Assembly (NCBI RefSeq): GCF_003217495.1
Contig: NZ_QJSW01000002.1
Location: forward strand, 296,296-360,295
Direction of reading: 5' to 3'
Length of the DNA: 64,000 nt
Source of the DNA: Paenibacillus barcinonensis
GTDB lineage: Bacteria; Bacillota; Bacilli; Paenibacillales; Paenibacillaceae
Under the pieces are notes generated by a model, which was not told the origin of the DNA, did no database searches, and saw only the letters and a program-made list of their open reading frames with translations. The position numbers were made by a program, and so were the translations under genes. Every line of letters begins with the position of its first letter. Positions within the stretch are counted from its first letter, which is position 1. Shown piece by piece: positions 7,673 to 14,971 of the stretch.

Positions 7673-7727
7673 ATTATAGCACATATAGTTAAAAATAATA
7701 CATGTACCAATATCAAAGTGCTATAAT
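7673..7727. promoter_or_regulatory. 10-bp inverted repeat flanking the YopQ-MrpR promoter
   Basis: ATTATAGCAC (7673-7682) and GTGCTATAAT (7718-7727) are perfect inverted copies separated by 35 bp. The first copy contains the minus-strand -10 (TATAAT) of the yopQ-mrpR operon. Its position suggests an autoregulatory or loop-forming operator. GTATTATTTTTAACTATATG between them is a diverged early-operator copy. Confidence 0.5.
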
Positions 7728-7791
7728 TTCGAGGAAAAATGTTAAGAAACTATTATGAATATACTACACAATTCAACCCATTGCAAAATAA

Positions 7792-7816
7792 GAAAAAGCC
7801 TCAATTAGAGACTTTT
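7792..7816 (-). terminator. Rho-independent terminator
   Basis: AGTCTC-taatt-GAGGCT on the minus strand is followed by TTTTTC, at the end of the 68-aa gene downstream of mazF-like. Confidence 0.6.
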
Positions 7817-8011
7817 ATCATTTAACCATTTATGTAAATCTAAATTTGTTTTTACTACTTTATTCTCCTGTATGTCGTAAATTCTATAACCATTAAACAA
7901 AAAATTATTTAGCTCATGTGGTTTTTCCGTTCCTAAATTGAGACACTTCCAAGTTTCAACTTTCAACTCTTTATCATAATCTATAAGCTTCATTAACCAG
8001 TATCTCTTCAT
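7805..8011 (-). CDS. Small hypothetical protein, 68 aa
   Basis: Soluble, aromatic-rich protein (N-terminus MKRYWLMKLIDYDKELK) with no family I recognise. It is 70 bp downstream of the MazF-like gene and precedes a terminator, so the two probably share a message. Antitoxins usually lie upstream of mazF, and this protein has no AbrB/MetJ-like DNA-binding part, but it is the only neighbour that could neutralise the toxin. Confidence 0.55.
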   Translation of the reverse strand: MKRYWLMKLIDYDKELKVETWKCLNLGTEKPHELNNFLFNGYRIYDIQENKVVKTNLDLHKWLNDKSL

Positions 8012-8080
8012 GCTCCACCTACCTTAACAATAGTATGTAAATTATATTTGTGTTAATGGTATGTGACAAGCGGTAATAAA

Positions 8081-8446
8081 TTACAACGAAAGAGATAACT
8101 GTAGTGCCTTGTTAATTGCATTCCCAAAGTGTCTAGGTAGTTCGGCAATCTTAAAATCAAGCTGATCTTTTGATACAGTCATTATCTGTTCCAACAAAAT
8201 GATACTATCGTCATATAGCCCAATCTCTTCTTTTTCTACTTTTACATGTGTAGGCATAGGCTTTTTAACTCTGCTTGTTACTGGTGCAACAATTACTACT
8301 GGACTATATTTGTTACCCATATCATTTCCTAATACTACACATGGTCTCTCTCCGCTCTGTACACTTCCTTTGTTTCTACCTAAGTTCACATTCCACATAT
8401 CTAAGCGCTTTACGTCTTTCATCATTCGCTCCATTGCTACCGCCAT
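8081..8446 (-). CDS. MazF/PemK-family protein (orphan endoribonuclease-like)
   Basis: A 121-residue protein matching Bacillus EndoA/MazF: the loop GSVQSGERPCVVLGNDMGN (Glu-Arg-Pro replaces Gly-Arg-Pro), the strand SPVVIVAPVTS, the conserved PTHVKV and SIILLEQIMTVSKDQL. MazF toxins are sequence-specific endoribonucleases. The ATG at 8446 has AAGGAG eight bases upstream. No antitoxin gene precedes it; the next gene upstream is divergent. It may be a host-mRNA-degrading early gene, an addiction element with a non-adjacent antitoxin, or inactive. Confidence 0.8.
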   Translation of the reverse strand: MAVAMERMMKDVKRLDMWNVNLGRNKGSVQSGERPCVVLGNDMGNKYSPVVIVAPVTSRVKKPMPTHVKVEKEEIGLYDDSIILLEQIMTVSKDQLDFKIAELPRHFGNAINKALQLSLSL

Positions 8447-8583
8447 CTCAAACACTCCTTATTAATTATCTTCTTAATCTATATGTACCACATTCAATGT
8501 GTTTTTAAACTACAAGTTCTATATAAGTATTATAGTTGTATTATAAAATTAAAACAATACGGAACGTTTGTTCTGTCAAGAAC

Positions 8584-8602
8584 TTTTAGTAGCCGACTAA
8601 AA
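8584..8602. repeat. Palindrome TTTTAGTAGCCGACTAAAA
   Basis: Perfect 7-bp inverted repeat around AGCCG, located upstream of the plus-strand RsfA-like promoter. A sister copy AAGTAGCCGACTT occurs at 3280-3292 and a partial inverted copy (GGCTACTAA) at 39549-39557. It looks like a shared operator. Confidence 0.45.
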
Positions 8603-8628
8603 TATAACTTGCTTCGGCGAATAACCTA

Positions 8629-8656
8629 TTGACTTTTAGGATATATATGGTATTAA
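8629..8656 (+). promoter_or_regulatory. Promoter for the RsfA-like gene
   Basis: TTGACT (8629-8634), 16-bp spacer, TATTAA (8651-8656), about 30 bp before the start codon. No early-operator copy is present, consistent with expression in the lysogen. Confidence 0.5.
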
Positions 8657-8685
8657 GACTAATCAAATCAATTTGAGGTGTGTAA

Positions 8686-9168
8686 ATGAAAAGAAAAGAT
8701 GGATGGAACGTCGATGATGATAATTTATTAGCTAGCACGGTACTAATGTACATCGAATCTGGCAAGACTCAGTTGAAAGCCTTTGAGGATGTAGGATTAA
8801 AACTTAGTAGAACCTCTGCTGCCTGTGGGTTCAGGTGGAATTCAACTGTAAGGCATAGATATATCAAAAGTATTGCTGAGGCAAAGACTCATAAAATAAA
8901 AAGAAATTATAAAAAGACGTATTCAAACGAAGAGCTGTCAATTGATAGTATTATCTCATGCCTTCTGGCTCTTAAGGATGATCTACAGCGCGCTGAGATA
9001 GAGAAGAGTATAATTAGTAAGAAGATACAGAACGTATCATTAGAAATCAATGCTAGACGTTCTGAAAGGCATTTAGATGCTTTGGCAAATAAAGAAGCCC
9101 TTTCATTATTATTGTCTAAAGCTGCTGAGCTTGGGCTGTTTGAACATAACAAAAAACCCGCCATTTAA
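8686..9168 (+). CDS. RsfA/Myb-like transcription factor
   Basis: A 160-residue protein whose first 70 residues follow the RsfA-family pattern: DGWNVDDDNLLASTVL, then a Gly/Lys-rich turn, RTSAACGFRWNSTVR and YIKSI. In Bacillus this family (RsfA, YlbO/GerR) regulates prespore genes. The C-terminal half is helical. It is the first of three plus-strand genes inside the minus-strand early block, with its own promoter and terminator, a pattern typical of lysogeny-expressed cargo. Influence on host sporulation is possible but inferred. Confidence 0.75.
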   Translation: MKRKDGWNVDDDNLLASTVLMYIESGKTQLKAFEDVGLKLSRTSAACGFRWNSTVRHRYIKSIAEAKTHKIKRNYKKTYSNEELSIDSIISCLLALKDDLQRAEIEKSIISKKIQNVSLEINARRSERHLDALANKEALSLLLSKAAELGLFEHNKKPAI

Positions 9169-9180
9169 TTGGTGGGTTTT
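9152..9180. terminator. Bidirectional terminator
   Basis: AAACCCGCCA and TGGTGGGTTT form a stem that overlaps the stop codon of the RsfA-like gene, with A-rich and T-rich flanks on either side, so it can serve both convergent genes. Confidence 0.7.
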
Positions 9181-9222
9181 AGTATTTGTCTCTATGTGAA
9201 ACCTACATTTGATTAAATATTG

Positions 9223-10017
9223 CTAATCCCTCTGAAGTTTATTGGGGTATATCCAACTGGATTCATCAAGTTGAAATTCATACAAGACTTCTTCTTGCCC
9301 ATCATTAATTATTTTACATATGTCTTTTTTCTCAGGTAAGCTATGAATATAATGCACTTTCTCATTACTTAATGTACTGTATTCTACTTTCACTTCGATG
9401 ATTTCAACAGTATCACCAACATGTGCATTAATTGGAACAGTAGGTATGAAAATCTCAATACCCTTTTCAAATACACCGATATCGACTTTAAAGTTTCCAA
9501 GGTTCCCTTCCGAAGTTTTAGTCTGTAAAAACACTCTACAGTCCAGTATCACTTCGGGATTGCCATAATGTGATAGCTTGAGGAAACTGGTGTTAAATGC
9601 ATCAGATGCGCCCGTCATTGTATTTAGACTATCAACTAACTTTCTATAGCCTTCTGTCTCAATTATTCTACTGTTTTCATGTGTTTTAACATTCTTCAGT
9701 CGCAAATTACTGTTAAAGTCATGAAGTACAATGTATGAACGGTTGTCTCTTTTAAGTCGATCCTCTTCTTTCTTTTTTTGAACTAATTCGTCTTCTTTGT
9801 CTTTTTTCCTCTGAATATGCTGTTGATAAAGAGCAATACAAACCGCTGAAATTAAACCGACATAGTTAGCAAAGAATCCCAACCAAGCGTTTTCATCTGC
9901 ATTCACTCCCGGTGCTTGCCATGAAAACAAAGCATAATTCAATACAACTGGCAACCCTATAATCAATAGAATTAAGTAAACAAACCGCTTCAAAAAATCA
10001 CCATTCCTCTTTCTCAA
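9223..10017 (-). CDS. Two-TM membrane protein with cytoplasmic domain
   Basis: A 264-residue protein with hydrophobic helices at about 10-30 and 45-62, then a charged coiled segment (QRKKDKEDELVQKKKEED) and a beta-rich soluble domain of about 170 residues. The arrangement suggests inner-membrane anchoring with a cytoplasmic domain, as in some superinfection-exclusion or defence proteins, but no family is recognisable. It ends convergently with the RsfA-like gene. Confidence 0.6.
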   Translation of the reverse strand: MRKRNGDFLKRFVYLILLIIGLPVVLNYALFSWQAPGVNADENAWLGFFANYVGLISAVCIALYQQHIQRKKDKEDELVQKKKEEDRLKRDNRSYIVLHDFNSNLRLKNVKTHENSRIIETEGYRKLVDSLNTMTGASDAFNTSFLKLSHYGNPEVILDCRVFLQTKTSEGNLGNFKVDIGVFEKGIEIFIPTVPINAHVGDTVEIIEVKVEYSTLSNEKVHYIHSLPEKKDICKIINDGQEEVLYEFQLDESSWIYPNKLQRD

Positions 10018-10037
10018 AAATACGTTAAACTTGCATT

Positions 10038-10286
10038 TTACTCAGAATCGATCTTTGTCCATCGCGTTTGATTGCCCATCTTGTTGTAATCCATATCAAA
10101 CAATCTTTTTGCACCAGCTAATTTATCATGCCACAAACCTTCTATAAGTGAATAGGAGCCATCATCGAAGCATTTTTGGATTTCAATATCGTATCGTTCT
10201 CCTAATACTTCCGAATCCACCCTGGTTATTATTGCTTTATAAAAGAAATCCTCATCATCAAAACTAACTATTTTCTCCCATTTCAT
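10038..10286 (-). CDS. Small hypothetical protein, 82 aa
   Basis: Soluble acidic protein rich in Asp, Tyr and Trp (FDDEDFFYKAII). Start supported by a GGAGAGGGAGGGT purine stretch. Part of a tightly packed minus-strand run of small early genes; no function can be given. Confidence 0.55.
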   Translation of the reverse strand: MKWEKIVSFDDEDFFYKAIITRVDSEVLGERYDIEIQKCFDDGSYSLIEGLWHDKLAGAKRLFDMDYNKMGNQTRWTKIDSE

Positions 10287-10328
10287 AACCCACCCTCCCT
10301 CTCCTCATGAAACATGCCTTTTACTTGC

Positions 10329-10526
10329 TTAATCACAGAATTCAAATCTGAACATAAAAAATTCATCATGTTCATACTGTTTGTATTGATTGTCTTTGGT
10401 TGCAATCACATGCTGATTATTGAGGTCATCAATGATCTCAATGCCGTACTCCTTAACTTGAAATTCATATTCCTTTCCAAGTGTAAACTCTTCATCGCGT
10501 CTATCATGAACATATTTGACTTTCAT
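10329..10526 (-). CDS. Small hypothetical protein, 65 aa
   Basis: Short beta-rich protein (starts MKVKYVHDRRDEEFTLGKEY, ends MFRFEFCD). It resembles many small SH3-like phage proteins in layout, but no family can be assigned. It lies 16 bp downstream of the cREC-like gene and is probably co-expressed. Confidence 0.5.
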   Translation of the reverse strand: MKVKYVHDRRDEEFTLGKEYEFQVKEYGIEIIDDLNNQHVIATKDNQYKQYEHDEFFMFRFEFCD

Positions 10527-10542
10527 CTTACTACTCCTCTCG

Positions 10543-10905
10543 TTACTCCCCAGAATGCTTATTCACCGTTATCGAATAATGGTATATCTCAATATCCTCT
10601 GCAATGAACTCTCTTCGTTGAGCTGCTAACAACGTCTCATACATGTTCTGTCGTCCTACAGGATTGTCGGTATGTATATATATCTTATCTGCCCTCAATC
10701 CATGCTCACAGAAATACTTAACCAAGTCATATCCATTGGGTAACTCTACACCATCTACATCCTCGCCCAGATCGTGGTCTAATGTAAGAATAGCCACCTT
10801 TCTAGTCTCAAGTATATGTATGGCTTCATAATATGTACGAGCGACCACGAAGCCTTCTGGACAGTCTCTGAGGTCATCTACGTAGAGGTTAATCTTATCT
10901 GTCAT
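10543..10905 (-). CDS. cREC (cyclic-phosphate-processing receiver-like) protein
   Basis: A 120-residue receiver-fold protein starting at the ATG at 10905 (GGAAGGA nine bases upstream). Visible signatures are LYVDDLRDCPEG, ILTLDHDLGEDVDG and IHTDNPVGRQNM. The first carries the acidic pair, and the NPVGRQNM helix is typical of the cREC family predicted to act on cyclic-phosphate or NAD-related intermediates in nucleic-acid conflict and repair loci. It is not a two-component regulator. A role in RNA repair or counter-defence is a family-level prediction. Confidence 0.7.
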   Translation of the reverse strand: MTDKINLYVDDLRDCPEGFVVARTYYEAIHILETRKVAILTLDHDLGEDVDGVELPNGYDLVKYFCEHGLRADKIYIHTDNPVGRQNMYETLLAAQRREFIAEDIEIYHYSITVNKHSGE

Positions 10906-10929
10906 GGTCGCACATCCTTCCATATACAA

Positions 10930-11145
10930 TCATCTTATCTCCATATCTCTACGATCAATGTATTGCTTGTAGTCACGTACATATAACTTATTGTCTGAGG
11001 CATCATAGAAATACTCTATATTTTCATTCAGAAAATTTTTTTCCACATATATAATTGAATAAAAACCAACATATAAGCTACTATCGTTAAAGTCTTTCAC
11101 AACCGAAATAACTTTATCTGTCTCAACTTCATCTTTCCTTGGCAT
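10930..11145 (-). CDS. Small hypothetical protein, 71 aa
   Basis: Soluble protein with a Lys/Glu-rich N-terminus and an Asp/Tyr-rich C-terminus. It abuts the next gene and is probably translationally coupled. No family recognised. Confidence 0.5.
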   Translation of the reverse strand: MPRKDEVETDKVISVVKDFNDSSLYVGFYSIIYVEKNFLNENIEYFYDASDNKLYVRDYKQYIDRRDMEIR

Positions 11146-11187
11146 TCGATTCTCATCTCCTTCCCTATAAACACATCTTTTATCGTT

Positions 11188-11448
11188 TTACAATGTAGCA
11201 TCATAGAACTCTGATATAGATACATTGACGTGTTCCTGAAATTTACCAAACGTTTCTTTAAAGTGTTTCATGAGATAAACTTGTGATTTATTAAATATTT
11301 CGTCTTCAGTTAACTCTTCATCAGAAGGAACCATAATTCCCCCTTCATATTCTTTAGAGGGTATTTCGTAAGTAACAACATAATAGTATCTTGCATCCCC
11401 CTTAAACTCAGAAGATCTATCTTCTGGTATAGGCGAGTATTCCCACAT
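11188..11448 (-). CDS. Small hypothetical protein, 86 aa
   Basis: Soluble acidic protein (MWEYSPIPEDRSSEFKGDA at the start). Good Shine-Dalgarno (GAAGGAGGAAG). Part of the same small-gene run; no family recognised. Confidence 0.55.
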   Translation of the reverse strand: MWEYSPIPEDRSSEFKGDARYYYVVTYEIPSKEYEGGIMVPSDEELTEDEIFNKSQVYLMKHFKETFGKFQEHVNVSISEFYDATL

Positions 11449-11504
11449 AAAACTTCCTCCTTCATGCTTTATGTTCGTTATAAAATAGCCATTTGATCAG
11501 ATCT

Positions 11505-11717
11505 TTACCAACTGTTACCCAAAAGATTATAGGATTTAAGAATTATTCCTAACACCCCACAACCAAAACCTCCCAGTAAGGTAAACCCTATGCATAGTCC
11601 ATATGCAAATTTAAAACCCTCATCTTGTATGTTCCTAAAATTCTTAATTAACAGCAATCCTATGATTAAGGATATGCATGTCACAAATACCCATATCAAT
11701 TGAGTAATAATATGCAC
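11505..11717 (-). CDS. Small two-TM membrane protein, 70 aa
   Basis: Two hydrophobic helices (about 5-24 and 42-62) separated by a charged loop (KNFRNIQDEG). It is the first of three consecutive tiny membrane proteins; these could modify the envelope or block superinfection, but this is only suggested by topology. Confidence 0.55.
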   Translation of the reverse strand: MHIITQLIWVFVTCISLIIGLLLIKNFRNIQDEGFKFAYGLCIGFTLLGGFGCGVLGIILKSYNLLGNSW

Positions 11718-11813
11718 TCCCCTATCTTTACGAAATAGTTATTTTACTTACTGTTATTCTTTATGTAATCGTCAATAGCTTCATTTACCCTCTTTTTGTG
11801 TTGATTTTTTCAA

Positions 11814-11984
11814 TTAATAGATACTAAAGGGATCTGGAGATGAAAGCAGAATATACGCAAATACGGTAATAAGCAGAACATATCCCGCAACACCAAAGTA
11901 CTTCTTCTTTTTAAACGATACAATGATTCCAATCAGTCCAATAATTATTGCAACTAAAGACCAAGCATCATTTAACATAAGCAT
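11814..11984 (-). CDS. Small two-TM membrane protein, 56 aa
   Basis: Two hydrophobic stretches around a KKKKYFG loop, ending SSPDPFSIY. The Shine-Dalgarno TTGGGGGG and uninterrupted frame support it. It belongs to the cluster of three tiny membrane proteins. Confidence 0.6.
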   Translation of the reverse strand: MLMLNDAWSLVAIIIGLIGIIVSFKKKKYFGVAGYVLLITVFAYILLSSPDPFSIY

Positions 11985-12029
11985 TGAAATCCCCCCAAAT
12001 TATTGTTTAATTTTAATTTTTTGTTTTAT

Positions 12030-12200
12030 TTACAAGCCTATTAGACCTACGCTTAATAAAACGAAACCCACACCACAAAGAATTACGTCTTTCGCCATGT
12101 AGCTGTAAAATCTACCAAAGAAACTGATGAAGAAGGAGATAAAATTCAATCCAAACATTGCTAGACCTATCACACATAGACTAATGAATACATAGTCCAT
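12030..12200 (-). CDS. Small two-TM membrane protein, 56 aa
   Basis: Hydrophobic throughout except for a GRFYSYMAKD turn. Start ATG preceded by GGGGTGAG and by the small hairpin TTTCATTTTGAAA-like leader seen before other early genes. Function unknown. Confidence 0.6.
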   Translation of the reverse strand: MDYVFISLCVIGLAMFGLNFISFFISFFGRFYSYMAKDVILCGVGFVLLSVGLIGL

Positions 12201-12227
12201 CTACTCACCCCAATTTCAAAATGAAGG

Positions 12228-12464
12228 TTATTCAAACAACTCTAAACTGTCTTTGTATTCTTTTCTCTTTTTCTTACTATACTTCAGATCAATATTGTAT
12301 TTACTGCGAAAATGTTGATCATAGTCTTCTGCTTGTTCTTTGGAGGCACAATACTCCGATTCCATTTCAAATTGAGTTCCGTCATCATTTTTTACTTGTA
12401 CACACCATAACCGGATGTTCCGATCAAACCAAACGTCTGTCCATGTCGGCATTTGATCATTCAT
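12228..12464 (-). CDS. Small hypothetical protein, 78 aa
   Basis: Soluble, Trp-rich at the N-terminus (MNDQMPTWTDVWFDRNIRLW) and Lys-rich at the C-terminus. It starts immediately after the preceding gene stop, implying coupling. No family recognised. Confidence 0.55.
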   Translation of the reverse strand: MNDQMPTWTDVWFDRNIRLWCVQVKNDDGTQFEMESEYCASKEQAEDYDQHFRSKYNIDLKYSKKKRKEYKDSLELFE

Positions 12465-12465
12465 A

Positions 12466-12858
12466 TTAATTTTCTCCTTGAATAAGGTTCATTTTCAATA
12501 ACTGAGACGTGAAGCCTTTCGCTCTTTTTAGGCCAGCTTCGTTTTTATCACCAGTCACAGCATTCAATGAAGATATCTCAAGTAAAGCGCCATAAGTGTG
12601 GAATTCATCCCACTTCTTTCTTGTATTCTTTACGCTTCTGATGCCATATTCAGCAAAGTCATAATCGCTCTCTATTGAGCTCAATTTAAGTTTAATGTAT
12701 TTTGGAAAATTGGAAATAAACTCTCTAGCCGATTCTTCGCTTTCAAATCCTTGTAAAGTAACTGCCCCATTTAACTCAACAGCTTCTAATATTGCCTTTT
12801 CTGTTTCATCTATTTCATTCTGATAGCCCCTCGATGTAATTTTACTATATGGTTTCAT
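12466..12858 (-). CDS. Hypothetical protein, 130 aa
   Basis: Soluble protein, predicted alpha/beta, with Glu-rich helices (ETEKAILEAVEL). Strong Shine-Dalgarno (GAAGGAGGAG). No recognisable motif. Confidence 0.55.
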   Translation of the reverse strand: MKPYSKITSRGYQNEIDETEKAILEAVELNGAVTLQGFESEESAREFISNFPKYIKLKLSSIESDYDFAEYGIRSVKNTRKKWDEFHTYGALLEISSLNAVTGDKNEAGLKRAKGFTSQLLKMNLIQGEN

Positions 12859-12966
12859 GCTACCTCTCCTCCTTCTATTAAGTTCGAATGAAATAAACCT
12901 TTCACAATCTTATGTATATCACCACTATATTGATACTTTTATTATATAGTAGCAATGAAATATACA

Positions 12967-13302
12967 CTACTTGGAATTGTTCAATAGTACGTCTATAGCT
13001 TTAAATCCCAACTTCGACACGGGTGCCTGTTTCCCGTTTTCAAATTCAGCAGACATTGAAATGTTGTTCAGTCTCTTTACTTTGATTGGATTGACGTAAG
13101 TGGCTCTATCCGATTTCACAAAATATCCCTTTACGTTTAAGTGTCTGATCAATTCAGAGTTGCTTAACATCTGATAATCATTTTCCTCTGTAGTCACTTT
13201 AAGAACCGATCCATTTATTCCACCTCTAGTAACATAGAAAATATCAGAAACATTTACGGTTTTAACTTCATTTGTCGCAGTATCAATTACAGGGACTATC
13301 AT
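12967..13302 (-). CDS. Second LytTR-family DNA-binding protein
   Basis: A 111-residue stand-alone LytTR domain: IPVIDTATNEV-like first strand, VSDIFYVTRGG, TTEENDYQMLSNSELIRHL, FVKSDRATYVNPIKVKRLN, AEFENGKQAPVSKLGFKAID. The DRATYVNPIKVKRL segment is the family's hallmark (RxHRSyiVNl.kI). It has no receiver domain. It has its own operator-bearing promoter and lies 9 kb from the agr-like operon, so it may share that system's targets or act as a phage regulator with another input. Confidence 0.75.
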   Translation of the reverse strand: MIVPVIDTATNEVKTVNVSDIFYVTRGGINGSVLKVTTEENDYQMLSNSELIRHLNVKGYFVKSDRATYVNPIKVKRLNNISMSAEFENGKQAPVSKLGFKAIDVLLNNSK

Positions 13303-13388
13303 ATAGGTTCACCTCATGTTAAGTTTATGTAATTATGTTCCATCACGGCGTTGCTCGTTACAGTACTTTATCTCTTTTAACTAACTCA

Positions 13389-13432
13389 ATCTTACCACAA
13401 TATATAATAATATGTCAATATTATCTTTGTGT
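13389..13432 (-). promoter_or_regulatory. Promoter plus operator for the second LytTR gene
   Basis: TTGACA (13413-13418), 18-bp spacer, TAAGAT (13389-13394). The operator copy ACACAAAGATAATATT (13417-13432) overlaps the -35. Confidence 0.7.
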
Positions 13433-13437
13433 AATAA

Positions 13438-13470
13438 AAAAAGACGGAGGGTTACCCTCTCGCCTTCGAA
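13438..13470 (-). terminator. Rho-independent terminator
   Basis: On the minus strand AGAGGG-taa-CCCTCC followed by GTCTTTTTTT. The stem overlaps the end of the small 44-aa gene. Confidence 0.7.
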
Positions 13471-13586
13471 TATGTATTATGATCTCTGCTATATATTTCA
13501 GCAGCCTCTTTTAAGCTCATCCACCTACCATCATGGTCTTGTACCCACATAGATCCGTCTGGAAGACGTTTGCCTCGTTTATACAC
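13452..13586 (-). CDS. Small hypothetical protein, 44 aa (GTG start)
   Basis: GTG start overlapping the stop of the 60-aa gene; the product contains MWVQDHDGRWMSLKEAAEIY, an alternating aromatic/charged pattern like short phage accessory proteins. The ribosome-binding site is poor and coupling to the upstream gene would be needed. Followed at once by a terminator. Confidence 0.4.
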   Translation of the reverse strand: MYKRGKRLPDGSMWVQDHDGRWMSLKEAAEIYSRDHNTYSKARG

Positions 13587-13761
13587 TGTAGTAGTAAGCC
13601 TCCCCTGTCTGAGCGATACGCACATCTACAGCTTGTTTTAGATCCATGGTCAGAGAGTACACTCTGTCCATGAGGATGTGAGCAATAGTATTTTTACAGC
13701 GCCCTTGTTCTTCTACTGTTTCGATTACCTCATTGTTTACGATGATATTGTATGTGTTCAT
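13579..13761 (-). CDS. Small hypothetical protein, 60 aa
   Basis: Soluble, valine-rich (MNTYNIIVNNEVIETVEEQG). Shine-Dalgarno AAAGGAGAT. An early-operator copy lies 24 bp upstream of the start. No family recognised. Confidence 0.55.
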   Translation of the reverse strand: MNTYNIIVNNEVIETVEEQGRCKNTIAHILMDRVYSLTMDLKQAVDVRIAQTGEAYYYSV

Positions 13762-13784
13762 TTTATTATCTCCTTTATTATTAT

Positions 13785-13805
13785 ATATTATTTTTGTATT
13801 TAATA
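13785..13805 (-). promoter_or_regulatory. Early-operator copy
   Basis: TATTAAATACAAAAATAATA on the minus strand, in the leader region of the 60-aa gene; TATAAT follows at once and may be its -10. Confidence 0.5.
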
Positions 13806-13821
13806 ATTTCCTTAGAAAGAC

Positions 13822-13956
13822 TTATTTCATCAGCCTATTCATAATTTCATTCGACTTCTTTATGGCAGCATTCATTTTTTCTGTTTGTTCTTTGGATGGA
13901 ATACAATTGCCTTTTCCACACCAAGGAGTTTTAATTGAGGGATTGCACTGACACAT
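13822..13956 (-). CDS. Cys-rich small protein, 44 aa
   Basis: N-terminus MCQCNPSIKTPWCGKGNC carries four cysteines and the KTP(W/F)CGK core seen in many tiny phage proteins of Bacillales, followed by a Lys-rich helix. It probably binds a metal. Function unknown. Confidence 0.6.
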   Translation of the reverse strand: MCQCNPSIKTPWCGKGNCIPSKEQTEKMNAAIKKSNEIMNRLMK

Positions 13957-14038
13957 TGATTAAATTCAACTCCCTTCGAAATACTTCTTTTATTCCGACC
14001 TCATGCCTTTTGACAAAACATCATGAATTATTATTATT

Positions 14039-14299
14039 TTATCTTTTAAAAAAAGTATCAAGTGCCTCTAATACTTGCAAGAAGCCCCCATCGTTTACGA
14101 ATTCCTCTTCGAGTAGCGCCACACCCCATCTATCAAACGTCTCTGGAAAGTCAGCTCTTAAACAATACTGAAAGTCTGTCCTGTGATATGGCTCAATTAG
14201 TTGAATATATAAATCACTACTCTTCAAAACGGTAACACCTTGTCTTGTCCACTTTTCTGTCATATTGTACTTTGATGATAAGATCTTAAGGTAGTCCAT
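14039..14299 (-). CDS. Small hypothetical protein, 86 aa
   Basis: Soluble alpha/beta protein with a central YIQLIEPYHRTDFQY segment. Shine-Dalgarno GGGGGAGGG. No family recognised. Confidence 0.55.
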   Translation of the reverse strand: MDYLKILSSKYNMTEKWTRQGVTVLKSSDLYIQLIEPYHRTDFQYCLRADFPETFDRWGVALLEEEFVNDGGFLQVLEALDTFFKR

Positions 14300-14353
14300 T
14301 GCTTCCCTCCCCCATTAAGATGAAAGAATCCTTTTACCAAAACCTGTGCTATT

Positions 14354-14545
14354 TCATTCATTAAATGAAACTATATATTTAGGATTATTTTTCAAGCTAT
14401 TGACATATCCATAACATGATTCTTTATCAAGATAATACTCCTCTAATTCTGGAATCCTAAAGCCAGAGCCGCTATCCCATACATTTACTACCCAATCCTC
14501 TTCTGCATTTGAGAATTTGATCGATACATTCAATTCTCTTTTCAT
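14354..14545 (-). CDS. Small hypothetical protein, 63 aa
   Basis: Beta-rich acidic protein (VWDSGSGFRIPELEEYYLD). Preceded by the recurrent leader TTTCATAAGGAG. No family recognised. Confidence 0.5.
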   Translation of the reverse strand: MKRELNVSIKFSNAEEDWVVNVWDSGSGFRIPELEEYYLDKESCYGYVNSLKNNPKYIVSFNE

Positions 14546-14589
14546 ATGTCATCTCCTTATGAAATAATCTATTTACGCACTCTCAAATC

Positions 14590-14892
14590 TTATCCTAAGA
14601 TCACAAAACTATTAGTGTCTTCAATAAATATCGCACCAATTTTTAACCAGAATCGTTTAGATGAATCAATTGCTTCTCCAGTTAGGATACTTATATTTTT
14701 AATTGATTTTAGATTTTTAATCACTGTTCTACCATATCCCTTTTTTTCATACTCCTCATAAATTTCGAGGTTAGATATAAATAGAGTGCCATCTTTAATT
14801 TTATAGTGAATTGTTCCAATTTCAGTGCGGATGCTATCCACAAAAATCTTATAGAATCCTTTGATTCCTGAGTATGGTTTTAGATACATCAT
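14590..14892 (-). CDS. GNAT-like acetyltransferase, 100 aa
   Basis: Compact protein matching the GNAT core: a beta strand (LFISNLEIYEEY), the acetyl-CoA loop (KKGYGRTVIKNL, Q/RxxGxG/A-like), then ILTGEAIDSSKRFWLKIGAIF for the last strand-helix. It is shorter than typical GNATs and lacks the N-terminal strands, so it may be a minimal or degenerate member. The substrate cannot be predicted. Confidence 0.6.
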   Translation of the reverse strand: MMYLKPYSGIKGFYKIFVDSIRTEIGTIHYKIKDGTLFISNLEIYEEYEKKGYGRTVIKNLKSIKNISILTGEAIDSSKRFWLKIGAIFIEDTNSFVILG

Positions 14893-14971
14893 TACTCATT
14901 CCCTCTTCTGAGTTCTCCGTTTTATTTACAGTTTCATTTTCTTATGAAATATTCATTTCATTTACTACAAA

